The notes: a model not told the origin generated them from the letters alone. Counted from the first letter of the stretch, positions 1 through 8,892 are shown. The stretch is DNA of 55,597 nucleotides from Lactobacillaceae bacterium (GCA_031289015.1 JAITQG010000030.1:1-55597), one strand, 5' to 3'. A program made the numbers and translations.

Positions 1-63
1 TGATGGTATAGATTCATAAGTTTGTCCTCGTTGTTATGATTTTGTCGTTATTATCATTCTACA

Positions 64-95
64 GCGAGCCCAAAATTATGGGTCTTTTTTCTTTT
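64..95 (+). terminator. Intrinsic terminator of an upstream gene outside the window
   Basis: A short hairpin with arms around CCCA and TGGG is followed by a run of T residues (85-90 and beyond). It probably ends a transcript that starts before the window. Bases 96-263 hold no gene I can support, only the upstream region of the exporter gene. Confidence 0.6.
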
Positions 96-263
96 AAACA
101 AAAATTTGAAGGCTCATGCCCGCTTCGCTCACACTCGCCGTAACTGGGTTCCACTTAGATTGTAAATCCAGGCCTCAAAAAACTCTCCCAAATTCCATAT
201 ATCAACAACCAGGTCATTTTGATACAATACAGCTATCATCTGTTATAAGAAAGCGACATCAAA

Positions 264-1172
264 ATGAATCCAACACACAAAAAACGCCAAGGCCTCGGCA
301 CAATCTTAGCCCTGTTATCGGGTATTATGTGGGCCATCAGTGGTATTTTTGGTCAAATGTTTTTCACAATCTATCATGGTAATGCCTTTTGGATCACGAC
401 TAGTCGATTGTTGATTGCCGGAACGTTCCTCTTAACAATCTCAGCAATCCGCAATCGCTCAACATTCTTTGCCATTTGGCGTAGTAAACAAGCCCTCAAA
501 GCCTTGTTTTTTTACGCGATTTTGGGTATTGTCTTAGTCCAACTGACCTTTTATTTGACCATTCAATACGCCAACGCATCTACCGCCACGGTGCTCCAGT
601 TCACTGGGCCATTGTTTATCCTAGCGTATGCCGTGTTTTGGCTGCGTGAAAAAGTCTCCTTGTGGGTTATCTTATTTTCATTAACCACGATTTTAGGGGT
701 CTTCTTAGTTGTCACCAACGGCAATATTAATACGTTGCAAATCAAACCTATCGCGTTAATTATGGGAATCACGTCAGCCTTTGCAGTGGCCACGTATACG
801 ATTTCACCTAAACAAATCATCATGCAGTTCGGAGCTATTAACGTGACGGGCTGGGGGATGTTAATCGGTGGCATCTTCATGAATTTTTTCTATCCCGTTT
901 GGAAAATCGATTTTAAAATCACGCCGCAAAGTATTACCTTAGCCTTAGCGGTGGGTATCGTGGGCACGGCCATGGCCTTCTTGTTCTCGATGGCCGCGAT
1001 CAAACACGTGAGCCCACTCATTGCTACACTAGCTGGAGCGACAGAGCCAATCTTGTCGACCTTGTTGTCAATCTGGTTGTTTGGCTTAGCGTTGTTGCCA
1101 TGGGAAATTGTGGGGATCGTCGTCATCATTTTGAGTGTGTTATTAATCAGTATTTTAGAAATGCGCAAATAG
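264..1172 (+). CDS. EamA/DMT family transporter
   Basis: A 302-residue integral membrane protein of the drug/metabolite transporter superfamily. It is hydrophobic throughout, with about ten membrane segments arranged as two EamA repeats (roughly residues 10-145 and 155-298), the usual length for the family. Members export small metabolites or amino acids; the substrate cannot be read from sequence. The ATG at 264 is the first plausible start, with a weak AGAAAG ribosome site upstream. The gene stands alone and is followed by its own terminator. The family call is firm and the substrate unknown. Confidence 0.85.
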   Translation: MNPTHKKRQGLGTILALLSGIMWAISGIFGQMFFTIYHGNAFWITTSRLLIAGTFLLTISAIRNRSTFFAIWRSKQALKALFFYAILGIVLVQLTFYLTIQYANASTATVLQFTGPLFILAYAVFWLREKVSLWVILFSLTTILGVFLVVTNGNINTLQIKPIALIMGITSAFAVATYTISPKQIIMQFGAINVTGWGMLIGGIFMNFFYPVWKIDFKITPQSITLALAVGIVGTAMAFLFSMAAIKHVSPLIATLAGATEPILSTLLSIWLFGLALLPWEIVGIVVIILSVLLISILEMRK

Positions 1173-1179
1173 AGCATGG

Positions 1180-1213
1180 AAGCCTGACACCTTGTGTGCC
1201 AAGGCTTTTTTGC
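1180..1213 (+). terminator. Intrinsic terminator after the EamA transporter
   Basis: AAGCC (1180-1184) can pair with GGCTT (1203-1207), with an inner CCTTG-containing loop, and the 3' arm runs into a T tract. It separates the exporter from the secreted-protein pair. Confidence 0.75.
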
Positions 1214-1260
1214 TTGTTTAGTGATATGTAATGAATTGTATTTGTAACCTTTACGCAACC

Positions 1261-1318
1261 ATTACGATAAATCCAATGGATTACTAAATTAGTACGATAT
1301 TCTGGATTTGTTGATAAA
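1261..1318 (+). promoter_or_regulatory. Upstream control block, copy A
   Basis: These 58 bases align without gaps to 2978-3035 in front of the paralogous gene, with 43 identical positions by my count. The best conserved parts are AATGGAT and TATTCTGGATTT. The block also holds a palindrome ACTAAATTAGT (1283-1293) that is not kept in copy B. Intergenic DNA this well kept between paralogs suggests a promoter with a regulator site. I cannot place the -35 and -10 elements with certainty. Confidence 0.55.
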
Positions 1319-1340
1319 ACAAAACCAACAGGAGAATATG

Positions 1341-2918
1341 ATGAAAAAGTTTTTTGCAAAATGTATGACGGTTGTTATGTTACTGAATTTATTTGCAAGG
1401 GTCGCAATAGTGCCAACCGTATCTGCTTCTAGTAAGTCAGAAGATTTAGCGGCAAAAGTTTTGGATAAGACGGGCACAATTTTGGGAAACTTCTTTAAAG
1501 AAGATAATAAAGGGGTGAAGACGCGGAGTTTTAATTTCTTGGGGTATGTCGGGATTGCCATGGATATCTTCAATATGTTCATGCCAACTGCACCAGATCC
1601 AGTGATGGAAAAGTTGAAGAGTATGGATAGCAAGCTCGACAACATGGCTGATCAAATCAACAATCAAGCAGCTGATTTATTTGAGCATCAAGACAAGGCA
1701 AGTTATGTCTCAGCTTTAAGCAACGTGAATAAAGACGTGAATCAATTAACTGATAATCGGCAAGCTGATTTAAATAAGTTTTATTCAGCGATGCAAATTG
1801 TTAAACAAGACAATGCGCAAAATGATAATACGCACATCATTGAATACATGCCATCAATCGCAACAGCCATGCATAAAATTTATGACGCTGAGGATCAAAC
1901 AGCTTACTTAAATGCCTTTCGCGATTTTGCCAAGGATATTTCTGGAGAGGGTGGCATCTTTGGCCAAGACGATATTTGCAAAATTTATGATAATTGGATG
2001 CACACTACCGTCGATTGGAACGCCCTCTCATTTGACGGGCGTGAAGCATTCTACACTGCGACTTCCAATACCTTGAATTACACTTATGGTATCTTGACTG
2101 TTGCGGTGAATTACGATTTGGAAACCAAAGAAGCCAAGTATGAAATCTACAATGATCAACTTGCGGAGTGGGATAAATTGACTGGTGAAGAACGAGCCGA
2201 AGTCGATGATGAATATAAGAAAACGGACAATGAAGCTTGGGAATTACACGAAGATATTAATTCTGATAAGCAACTTCTAGCTGATGATGAAAATGCAACG
2301 ATTAATAACTCAATCGTGAAGGGGCGTGAGATTGCCCAAGCCAAGATTAATGCGGCTCGTGAGCGCTTAGATGCTGAAAAAGCTGAAGTAACAGCTGGCC
2401 AGGTTCGTGCATATCGATTGTCAGATCGTAAGGTGCGTAAAAACATTATCGCTGTTTGGGGACCGCGGTTAGCTGCCGATGAAACCGGTTATAAAATCAA
2501 AAGTTTTGAAACATATATCCAACCTTACACGGCAGAACAGCAAAACACAGTTGACCATAAATTAGGTCAAGCAGATCTTGCGGCCCTTAAAACGGCTGCT
2601 GATCGGCGAGGTACTAATCTGTACAAGGAATTACAGGATGCCGGGTTTACGGGTAAAGATTGTGCCAATCGAACAAACCCAATCGCCAACAATGGGAATG
2701 CTATTTGGTCGGGGGAAGCACGTCAGGATGTTAAAGCAACGTGGAAGTTCTGGGTTCGCTCAGGTGAGACAGATGTATACCTCAAGACCGTTAATCGAGC
2801 TAATCCATCGACAATCATCGAAGATCAAGTTATTAAATATACTAGAAAAGCCGCAAATGGCAATGAGTATAGCCAAGTTAATTCGCCTAATCCACTAGTA
2901 CTGGCCTGGGCTGGTTAA
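1341..2918 (+). CDS. Secreted protein of unknown function, paralog A
   Basis: About 525 residues. An N-terminal signal peptide (basic MKK start, hydrophobic core, likely cut after VSA near residue 29) points to export. There is no LPXTG motif and no lipobox. A hydrophobic stretch at residues 63-81 is followed by DPVMEKL (85-91) and a heptad-like helix (MDSKLDNM and QINNQAADL), then a mostly helical, charged middle. This layout loosely recalls helical pore-forming proteins, but I do not recognise the family and assign no function. The second of two adjacent ATGs was chosen because it sits six bases from AGGAG. The next gene is a close paralog. Confidence 0.8.
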   Translation: MKKFFAKCMTVVMLLNLFARVAIVPTVSASSKSEDLAAKVLDKTGTILGNFFKEDNKGVKTRSFNFLGYVGIAMDIFNMFMPTAPDPVMEKLKSMDSKLDNMADQINNQAADLFEHQDKASYVSALSNVNKDVNQLTDNRQADLNKFYSAMQIVKQDNAQNDNTHIIEYMPSIATAMHKIYDAEDQTAYLNAFRDFAKDISGEGGIFGQDDICKIYDNWMHTTVDWNALSFDGREAFYTATSNTLNYTYGILTVAVNYDLETKEAKYEIYNDQLAEWDKLTGEERAEVDDEYKKTDNEAWELHEDINSDKQLLADDENATINNSIVKGREIAQAKINAARERLDAEKAEVTAGQVRAYRLSDRKVRKNIIAVWGPRLAADETGYKIKSFETYIQPYTAEQQNTVDHKLGQADLAALKTAADRRGTNLYKELQDAGFTGKDCANRTNPIANNGNAIWSGEARQDVKATWKFWVRSGETDVYLKTVNRANPSTIIEDQVIKYTRKAANGNEYSQVNSPNPLVLAWAG

Positions 2919-2932
2919 TAATAAATAAATAC

Positions 2933-2966
2933 GAAAGAGGCCGCCGTGACGGGGTCTTTTTCGGCG
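2933..2966 (+). terminator. Probable terminator between the secreted paralogs
   Basis: An imperfect hairpin (GAAAGAGGCC against GGGGTCTTTTTC) ends in five T residues. The stem has mismatches, so it may be only partly effective. Confidence 0.45.
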
Positions 2967-2977
2967 TTTACAAAAGC

Positions 2978-3035
2978 TTTACATGAAATCTAATGGATAA
3001 CTATGAAGGTGCGCTATTCTGGATTTATTGAGAAA
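2978..3035 (+). promoter_or_regulatory. Upstream control block, copy B
   Basis: Ungapped counterpart of 1261-1318. It keeps AATGGAT and TATTCTGGATTT, and a TTTACA hexamer opens the block. It implies that the second paralog has its own promoter with the same control as the first. Confidence 0.55.
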
Positions 3036-3057
3036 CGTTAATTCAGAGGAGATTATG

Positions 3058-4611
3058 ATGAAAAAATTATTTGCACGCCTTATGGTTTTGGTGGTCTTGC
3101 TTAACGCAGGTTCAGGCGCATTTTCAATCACGACCGTTCACGCGGATGATACACCTACCGACTTGACGCAAAAAATCATCGACCGCACGGGGACAGTTTT
3201 GGGTGGGTTCTTCAAAGAAACCAACGATGGTAAAAAGACCCGCGGCTTTTTGTTCTTAGGTTATGCCGGGGTGGCCATGGACGTGATCAACATGTTCTTG
3301 CCCAGTGATCCAGATCCAGTGATGGAAAAGTTGAAGGGGATGGACAACAAACTTGATTCAATGAGCAGCCAAATCAATAATCAAGGGGCTGATTTGTTTG
3401 AACACCAAGACAAAGCGACTTATGCTGCCGCTTTGACCAACTTGAATGGTGACGTGGATCAATTGACTGATGCCCGGCAAAATGATTTAAACAAGATTGT
3501 TAATGTGGCCCAAATCGTTGCCGCTGGGGACAAAGACAAGATTGCCAAGTACATGCCTTCGATTGATTCAGGTATGCAACGAATCTATGAAGCCGACAAT
3601 CAAACCGTGTATTTGAATGCCTTTAGAAAATTTGCGAAGGATATTTCTGGACAGGGTGCCATCTTTGGCCAAGACGATATCTGCACGATTTATGACAACT
3701 GGATGCACACGACAGTTGACTGGAATTCACAATCATTTGATGGCCGTGCAGCCTTCTATGATGCCACTGCCAATACGTTGAACTACACATACGGCGTCTT
3801 GACTATGGCGATTAATTACGATTTGGAATTGAAGCAAATCAAGGCTGATGTTGATAATGAGCAATTGGCGATTTGGGACAAGCTAGAAGGTAGTGATCGT
3901 GATGCGATCAATGGTAAGTACCGGGATTTGGCCAACGAGGCTTATGGGTTTGAACAAGACGTTAAAACTGACAAGGAATTGTTGAGCACGGGTGACAAAG
4001 CCACGGTTAATAATTCGATTGCCAAGGGGCGTGAAGAAGCCCAAAAGAAAATCGATGCTGCCAAGGGTCGATTGGATGCTGAAAAGACTGAATTTAACGG
4101 TGGCAAGATTCGCTCATACCGCTTGCAAAACCGGACAGTCCGGCGTGCTGTGCAAGTTGTCTATGGACCACGCTTTGCAGCCAGCATTTCTAACTACAAT
4201 ATGGAAGGTTGGGAAAACTTCAAGAATTATACGGCAGACCAACAAAATACCGTTGATAACCGCCTTGGTAAAGACGAGATTTTAGCGCTCAAAGATGCCG
4301 CAGAACGTCGTGGAATGAACTTGTTCCAAGAATTGAATGCAGCTTCATTCCAAGGTAAGACAGAAGACGGTGGCAAGGCCAATATTGATAACTCAAACTA
4401 CGCAATTTGGGCAGGTGAGGCCCACATGGATAAGAAGAGTTATTCATGGTTTACGACTGGTCACCAAGAAGTTTATGTAAAAGTCATTAGTAATGCTAAC
4501 AAGACGGCGATTGAAGATCGACAAGTGGTAGCTTATGAAATCAAGGCTGGTAGCGGGAAGACTTCATCACAACTTTACGAACATAATCCATATGTCTTGG
4601 CTTGGGGCTAA
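3058..4611 (+). CDS. Secreted protein of unknown function, paralog B
   Basis: About 517 residues, collinear with paralog A over its whole length and clearly more than half identical by eye. A signal peptide (MKKLFARL start, likely cut after VHA near residue 29) is followed by the same hydrophobic segment, DPVMEKL motif and amphipathic helices. Blocks such as IFGQDDIC and YDNWMHTTVDWN are the same in both. It uses more TTG, AAG and GCC codons than copy A, which may mean higher expression. The start was chosen for spacing from GAGGAG. A tandem duplication is the simplest origin. Function unknown. Confidence 0.8.
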   Translation: MKKLFARLMVLVVLLNAGSGAFSITTVHADDTPTDLTQKIIDRTGTVLGGFFKETNDGKKTRGFLFLGYAGVAMDVINMFLPSDPDPVMEKLKGMDNKLDSMSSQINNQGADLFEHQDKATYAAALTNLNGDVDQLTDARQNDLNKIVNVAQIVAAGDKDKIAKYMPSIDSGMQRIYEADNQTVYLNAFRKFAKDISGQGAIFGQDDICTIYDNWMHTTVDWNSQSFDGRAAFYDATANTLNYTYGVLTMAINYDLELKQIKADVDNEQLAIWDKLEGSDRDAINGKYRDLANEAYGFEQDVKTDKELLSTGDKATVNNSIAKGREEAQKKIDAAKGRLDAEKTEFNGGKIRSYRLQNRTVRRAVQVVYGPRFAASISNYNMEGWENFKNYTADQQNTVDNRLGKDEILALKDAAERRGMNLFQELNAASFQGKTEDGGKANIDNSNYAIWAGEAHMDKKSYSWFTTGHQEVYVKVISNANKTAIEDRQVVAYEIKAGSGKTSSQLYEHNPYVLAWG

Positions 4612-4620
4612 CAGTTAGGC

Positions 4621-4648
4621 TTGCAAATTTGGCTAGCCCCTGTATACT
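4621..4648 (+). promoter_or_regulatory. Promoter of the metK leader
   Basis: TTGCAA (4621-4626) and TATACT (4643-4648) are 16 bases apart, with a TG just before the -10 hexamer. An inverted repeat, TATACTA then TAGTATA, overlaps the -10. Transcription would start near 4655, just ahead of the SAM riboswitch. Confidence 0.7.
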
Positions 4649-4680
4649 AGTTTTTAGTATAAAATTGAAAATTAAATCGA

Positions 4681-4780
4681 CATTCTATCAAGAGCTCAGG
4701 AAGGGACTAGACCCGATGATCTGACACCAGCTTATCCGTAAAGGACGATGTGGTAATTTCTAGCAGATAGGCGAATGAGT
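4681..4780 (+). promoter_or_regulatory. SAM-I-type (S-box) riboswitch controlling metK
   Basis: The RNA shows S-box core elements in order: CTATCAAGAG opening P1, GGGACTAGACCCGATGA forming P2 with the kink-turn, a P3 arm ending GTGG, the joining strand TAATTTC, and GATAG (4766-4770) closing P1 with CTATC (4685-4689). The usual P4 hairpin between the joining strand and the P1 3' arm is missing or shrunk to a few bases, as in SAM-I/IV-like variants. The P1 3' arm ATAGGCG (4767-4773) can instead pair with CGCCCTAT (4796-4803) in the terminator, which gives a SAM-dependent off switch. Confidence 0.82.
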
Positions 4781-4787
4781 CAAAAAA

Positions 4788-4826
4788 ACGACATGCGCCC
4801 TATTTGCATGTCGTTTTCTTTTTCTT
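4788..4826 (+). terminator. Riboswitch-controlled terminator before metK
   Basis: ACGACATGC (4788-4796) pairs perfectly with GCATGTCGT (4806-4814), followed by a T-rich tract. Its 5' arm and loop overlap the sequence that can pair with the riboswitch P1 arm, so it should form when SAM is bound. Confidence 0.88.
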
Positions 4827-4862
4827 CCAATCATTTTTGTCACATACAGGAGGACAACATCC

Positions 4863-6056
4863 ATGCCAGAAAAGCGTTTATTTACTTCAGAATCAGTCTC
4901 AGAAGGGCACCCCGATAAGGTTTCTGACCAAATCTCAGATGCCATTTTGGACGCCATTTTGCAACAGGACCCCCACGCCCGGACAGCCATCGAAACTTCA
5001 GTGACGACCGGTTACGTCAATATTTTTGGTGAGCTTTCAACCACGGCGTACGTTAACATGAATCAAATTGTGCGTAACACGTTGAAGCGCATTGGCTATG
5101 ATGATCCAGATGCTGGATTCTTAGCCGATGATATTCACGTGGCGTTGACGATTGATGAACAATCACCAGACATTGCTCAAGGAGTTGATCAGGCGATTGA
5201 ACAACGTGAAGAGGGCGGTGTTGATCCCCTTGACGAAATCGGTGCTGGCGATCAAGGTTTGATGTTTGGTTATGCCACGAATGAAACTGCGGAATTCCTA
5301 CCATTGTCAGTTGTTTTGTCACACGCCTTGGTGAAAAAGCAGGCAGCGGTTCGCCGGTTGGGTGAATTAGACTATCTCTTGCCTGATGCAAAGGCCCAAG
5401 TGACGGTTGAATTGGATGAAGATGGCAAGGCAATGCGGATTGATGCGGTAGTTTTGTCAACTCAACATCGCGATTCAGTGTCATTGACGAAATTACGCAA
5501 GGACGTTCGTGAATACGTCATTGATAAAGTCTTGCCCCAAGCGTTGGTTGATGCCGATACACGCTATTACATCAACCCAACTGGCCGCTTTGTGATTGGT
5601 GGGCCTAAGGGTGATTCAGGCATGACTGGGCGCAAGATTATCGTTGATACGTACGGTGGTTACGCTCGGCATGGTGGTGGCGCCTTTTCTGGCAAGGACG
5701 CGACAAAGGTGGATCGTTCCGCTGCGTATGCGACGCGTCATATCGCCAAGAACATCGTGGCTGCTGGTTTGGCTGAACGGGTCGAAATCCAAGTTGCCTA
5801 TGCAATTGGGGTTGCGGCACCGGTTTCAATTAACGTTGAAACATTTGGCACTGGGAAAGTTGCCAACGAAGAATTAGTCGGCGCAATTCGAGCTTTGTTT
5901 GAACTTCGCCCAGCAGGCATTATTCAAGATTTGGACTTGCAAAAGCCACGTTATGAAAAGATTGCTGCATACGGCCACTTCGGTCGACCAGAACTCGATT
6001 TGCCGTGGGAACGCTTGGATAAAGTTGACGAGCTAAAAGCATATTTTACAAAATAA
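4863..6056 (+). CDS. metK: S-adenosylmethionine synthetase
   Basis: A 397-residue cytosolic enzyme that makes SAM from methionine and ATP. Visible family motifs are GHPDKVSDQ at residues 15-23, GAGDQG at 127-132, and the glycine-rich [13 protein letters not shown] loop near residue 245. The length is normal. It starts at an ATG after AGGAGGA and follows a SAM riboswitch and terminator, so product feedback on its own synthesis is expected. brnQ begins only 16 bases after the stop with no terminator between, so the two are probably cotranscribed. Confidence 0.97.
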   Translation: MPEKRLFTSESVSEGHPDKVSDQISDAILDAILQQDPHARTAIETSVTTGYVNIFGELSTTAYVNMNQIVRNTLKRIGYDDPDAGFLADDIHVALTIDEQSPDIAQGVDQAIEQREEGGVDPLDEIGAGDQGLMFGYATNETAEFLPLSVVLSHALVKKQAAVRRLGELDYLLPDAKAQVTVELDEDGKAMRIDAVVLSTQHRDSVSLTKLRKDVREYVIDKVLPQALVDADTRYYINPTGRFVIGGPKGDSGMTGRKIIVDTYGGYARHGGGAFSGKDATKVDRSAAYATRHIAKNIVAAGLAERVEIQVAYAIGVAAPVSINVETFGTGKVANEELVGAIRALFELRPAGIIQDLDLQKPRYEKIAAYGHFGRPELDLPWERLDKVDELKAYFTK

Positions 6057-6072
6057 TTAGGAGCTACACTTA

Positions 6073-7395
6073 ATGGAAAAATACAGTCTAAAACGCACGT
6101 TCTTATTGGCCTCAGTCATCTTTGGGATGTTCTTTGGCGCTGGTAATTTGATTTTCCCTGTGCATCTCGGGCAATTAGCTGGTTCAAACTGGTGGCTTGC
6201 GGCAATCGGCTTTATCTTGTCAGCCACCATCGCCCCTTATTTGGCCATGTTAGCCGTGGCAGTCACGAAAAGTGAAGGGCTATATGATATCGCTAAGCCT
6301 GTATCACGCTGGTTTGGCTTGTTCATGGTAGCGGCCGTCTTGATGACGCTCGGCCCTCTCTTTGCCATTCCGCGTACGGCTGCAGTTGCTTTTACTACCG
6401 GAATTGCGCCGTTGATGCCCGTCCATTCGCAATGGCTTGGGTTATTGATTTATTCTGGTGTGTTCTTCGCCCTGGCATACTATTTGACCACCAAAGAAGG
6501 CAATTTGATTTCATGGATCGGGCGCTGGTTGAATCCATTGTTCTTGATCGCATTATTGATTTTGTTTATTGTGGTGTTTGCCTTGCCAATGGGCGGTTTG
6601 CAACATTCTGTGTCCAAAGCGTATCAAGCAACGCCAATTGTTACTGGCTTCTTGGAAGGTTATAACACAATGGACGGGCTTTCACTGTTGATGTTTGCCT
6701 TTACGATTGTGTTTACTGTCCGTGGCTTGGGTGTTAAAGACGAGCGCGTGGCCGGTGAATTGGTGCGGGCGGGGTTCATGGCAATTTTGTTAGATGGGTT
6801 GATCTATTTGGCATTGATTATCATGGGAACGTCGAGTTTGGCGCACTTTAAGATTGCTGAAAACGGCGGCCAGACTTTGGCACAAGTGATTAGATATTAT
6901 GCTGGGGATGCCGGCATTTTGTTTACAGCTGTCTTGATTACATTGGCAGTCTTTACGACAGCGATGGGAGTTATGCAAGCCTTTGCGCAGGGGATGAACA
7001 AGTCATTTCCACGTTTTTCATACCTGACATATTTACGCTTTGCGGCCATTGTGGCATTTTTGATTGCTAACTTAGGCTTGACACAAATCATTGCTTGGTC
7101 AACACCGATGTTGATGTTTTTGTACCCCATTGGTTTGCCGTTAATCTTCTTGGCTTTGTTTAGCAAGTTCTTTGACAAGGCACCGATTGTTTATCAACTT
7201 ACCATCGGCTTTGTAGCGATTCCGGCGATTTTGGATGGCATTGCGAATGCACCAGTGCAAAACACGTTTACGACAGGGTTAGTGGCGGGCTATCACCAAT
7301 TCATCCCATATGCTAGTCTCGGCCTTGGTTGGTTGATTCCTGGGGTTATAGGTTTTGTTTTGGGCTTTGTGATTTATAAGGTTCGGGGTAAATAA
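6073..7395 (+). CDS. brnQ: Branched-chain amino acid permease, LIVCS family
   Basis: A 440-residue, very hydrophobic protein with about twelve membrane segments. The N-terminal FGMFFGAGNLIFPVHLGQ stretch is typical of BrnQ carriers, which import leucine, isoleucine and valine with a cation. Its start follows TTAGGAG. It sits right behind metK, so the SAM-controlled transcript probably includes it. This is an unusual partner for metK and raises the possibility that the carrier moves a methionine-related substrate, though sequence alone cannot show that. A terminator ends the unit. Confidence 0.9.
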   Translation: MEKYSLKRTFLLASVIFGMFFGAGNLIFPVHLGQLAGSNWWLAAIGFILSATIAPYLAMLAVAVTKSEGLYDIAKPVSRWFGLFMVAAVLMTLGPLFAIPRTAAVAFTTGIAPLMPVHSQWLGLLIYSGVFFALAYYLTTKEGNLISWIGRWLNPLFLIALLILFIVVFALPMGGLQHSVSKAYQATPIVTGFLEGYNTMDGLSLLMFAFTIVFTVRGLGVKDERVAGELVRAGFMAILLDGLIYLALIIMGTSSLAHFKIAENGGQTLAQVIRYYAGDAGILFTAVLITLAVFTTAMGVMQAFAQGMNKSFPRFSYLTYLRFAAIVAFLIANLGLTQIIAWSTPMLMFLYPIGLPLIFLALFSKFFDKAPIVYQLTIGFVAIPAILDGIANAPVQNTFTTGLVAGYHQFIPYASLGLGWLIPGVIGFVLGFVIYKVRGK

Positions 7396-7404
7396 TTTAA
7401 TTAG

Positions 7405-7435
7405 TTAGGCCAAACGTTTGAGTTGGCCTTTTTAG
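7405..7435 (+). terminator. Intrinsic terminator after brnQ
   Basis: AGGCCAA (7407-7413) pairs with TTGGCCT (7423-7429), followed by a T run. Confidence 0.88.
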
Positions 7436-7448
7436 TTTGGTTCGGACT

Positions 7449-7477
7449 TTGTAACAAACCTCGTTGTGCGGTATGAT
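7449..7477 (+). promoter_or_regulatory. Promoter of the rlmD-like gene
   Basis: TTGTAA (7449-7454) and TATGAT (7472-7477) are 17 bases apart. The likely start site is near 7484, just ahead of an AAGGAGG ribosome site. Confidence 0.72.
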
Positions 7478-7509
7478 TGAACAATAAAAATCACTCAAGG
7501 AGGCCAATT

Positions 7510-8892
7510 ATGCCAAGAAATATCTTGCCCGTTAAATTACATGAAATTCGCGAAGGCATCGTCACTGATATCTTGCATAACGGGATGGGCGTTATTTTTG
7601 CCGCAGAAAATTATCCCATTAAAATGGTCGATGCCTTTTTAGGCGAACGGATCCAATATGAAGTGATTCAAGTCGATCGCTTGGCCGCTTTTGGGCAAGT
7701 GCTCAAGGTCATCGAACCATCACCACAACGCGTTGACGCAGATAAAGCCTATTTGTTAGAAGCGGGAGTTGCGCCGTATGTTAATTTGGCATACCCAGGG
7801 CAACTAGCCTTAAAAAAATGGCAAGTTGAAAAATCATTTGCCGAAGTTGGTTTGGAGGATGTTTTGGTAGCTGACACCATCGGAACACAGCAGGCCACGC
7901 ATTATCGCAATAAAACAGTCGTGCCGTTGAAATACCAAGACGGGGTTTTAACGACGGGATTTTATGATCGCAAAGACAAGGTCACAATTGTGCCGATGGA
8001 AGACTATTTTGTCAACGATCGCTTGATTGACCAAACGATTGGCTTGGTCCGCGATGTTCTAGCAGCCCATCAGGTAACGGTGTATAACGATGCCACTAAA
8101 CAAGGCGATATGCGCTATATCATGGTGCGACGCGGGTATTATTCACATGAAGTTATGGTTGTTTTGGTGAGCCATGTTGCACAATTAGCAGACGAAGCTT
8201 TGATCGCCAAAGAAATCGCTGCCGTAGTGCCGGATATTAAAAGCATTATTTTAAATCACAATCCGCGTCAAACCAATCAACAATTAACCGGTGATAATCG
8301 AACATTGTGGGGGGCTGACGCGATTCATGACACTTTGTTAGGGCGTGATTTTGTGATTGGCCCAAATTCGTTTTATCAAGTCAATCCGCAAACGACCGAA
8401 GTACTATATGAATTGGCCGCCAATAAAGGCGAATTGAAGCCAACTGACACCATTATTGATGCGTATTCAGGGATTGGGACGATTGGCTTGACCGTCGCTG
8501 ACAAAGTAGCCCAAGTATATGGTGTCGAGGTTGTTGAACGCGCTGTTGAAGATGCAAAACTTAATGTGGCCAAAAACCACATTGAAAATGCTGAATTCGT
8601 GGCTGCCGATGCACCGCTCCAAATGCAAACTTGGAAAGATGCTGGCATGAAGCCGGATGTGGTGTTCGTTGATCCGCCGCGCAAAGGCTTAACTGAAGAG
8701 TTGATGGATGCGGTTACGTATATGAAGCCAGACCGCTTTGTGTATGTTTCATGTAATCCAGTGACGATGGCCCGTGACACAAAATATATGTTAGAAAATG
8801 GGTACCAATTAAAAGGGGCAATTCAACCATTAGATCAATTCCCCCAAACCGCGCATATTGAGGCGGTTGCACTGTTTGTACCACATGATTAG
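7510..8892 (+). CDS. rlmD: Class I SAM-dependent 23S rRNA (uracil-5-)-methyltransferase, RlmD/TrmA family
   Basis: A 460-residue RNA m5U methyltransferase. An N-terminal TRAM-like beta domain is followed by the methyltransferase fold, with DPPRKGL and the catalytic-cysteine motif SCNPVTMARD in the C-terminal third. The four cysteines that hold the [4Fe-4S] cluster in E. coli RlmD are absent: the usual CGGC stretch reads EAGVAPYVNLAYPG. The ATG at 7510 was chosen over an upstream TTG because AAGGAGG lies at ideal distance. Whether the target is 23S rRNA or tRNA is not decided by sequence; rRNA is usual for this Gram-positive group. Confidence 0.88.
   Translation: MPRNILPVKLHEIREGIVTDILHNGMGVIFAAENYPIKMVDAFLGERIQYEVIQVDRLAAFGQVLKVIEPSPQRVDADKAYLLEAGVAPYVNLAYPGQLALKKWQVEKSFAEVGLEDVLVADTIGTQQATHYRNKTVVPLKYQDGVLTTGFYDRKDKVTIVPMEDYFVNDRLIDQTIGLVRDVLAAHQVTVYNDATKQGDMRYIMVRRGYYSHEVMVVLVSHVAQLADEALIAKEIAAVVPDIKSIILNHNPRQTNQQLTGDNRTLWGADAIHDTLLGRDFVIGPNSFYQVNPQTTEVLYELAANKGELKPTDTIIDAYSGIGTIGLTVADKVAQVYGVEVVERAVEDAKLNVAKNHIENAEFVAADAPLQMQTWKDAGMKPDVVFVDPPRKGLTEELMDAVTYMKPDRFVYVSCNPVTMARDTKYMLENGYQLKGAIQPLDQFPQTAHIEAVALFVPHD

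Noticed and set aside
116-382. Open frame of 88 codons overlapping the start of the EamA gene
   Set aside because: No ribosome site, unlike any family, and out of frame with the clear transporter gene.
1341-4611. Mobile element carrying the two secreted paralogs
   Set aside because: No transposase, integrase, terminal repeats or target duplication could be seen around them; tandem duplication is enough.
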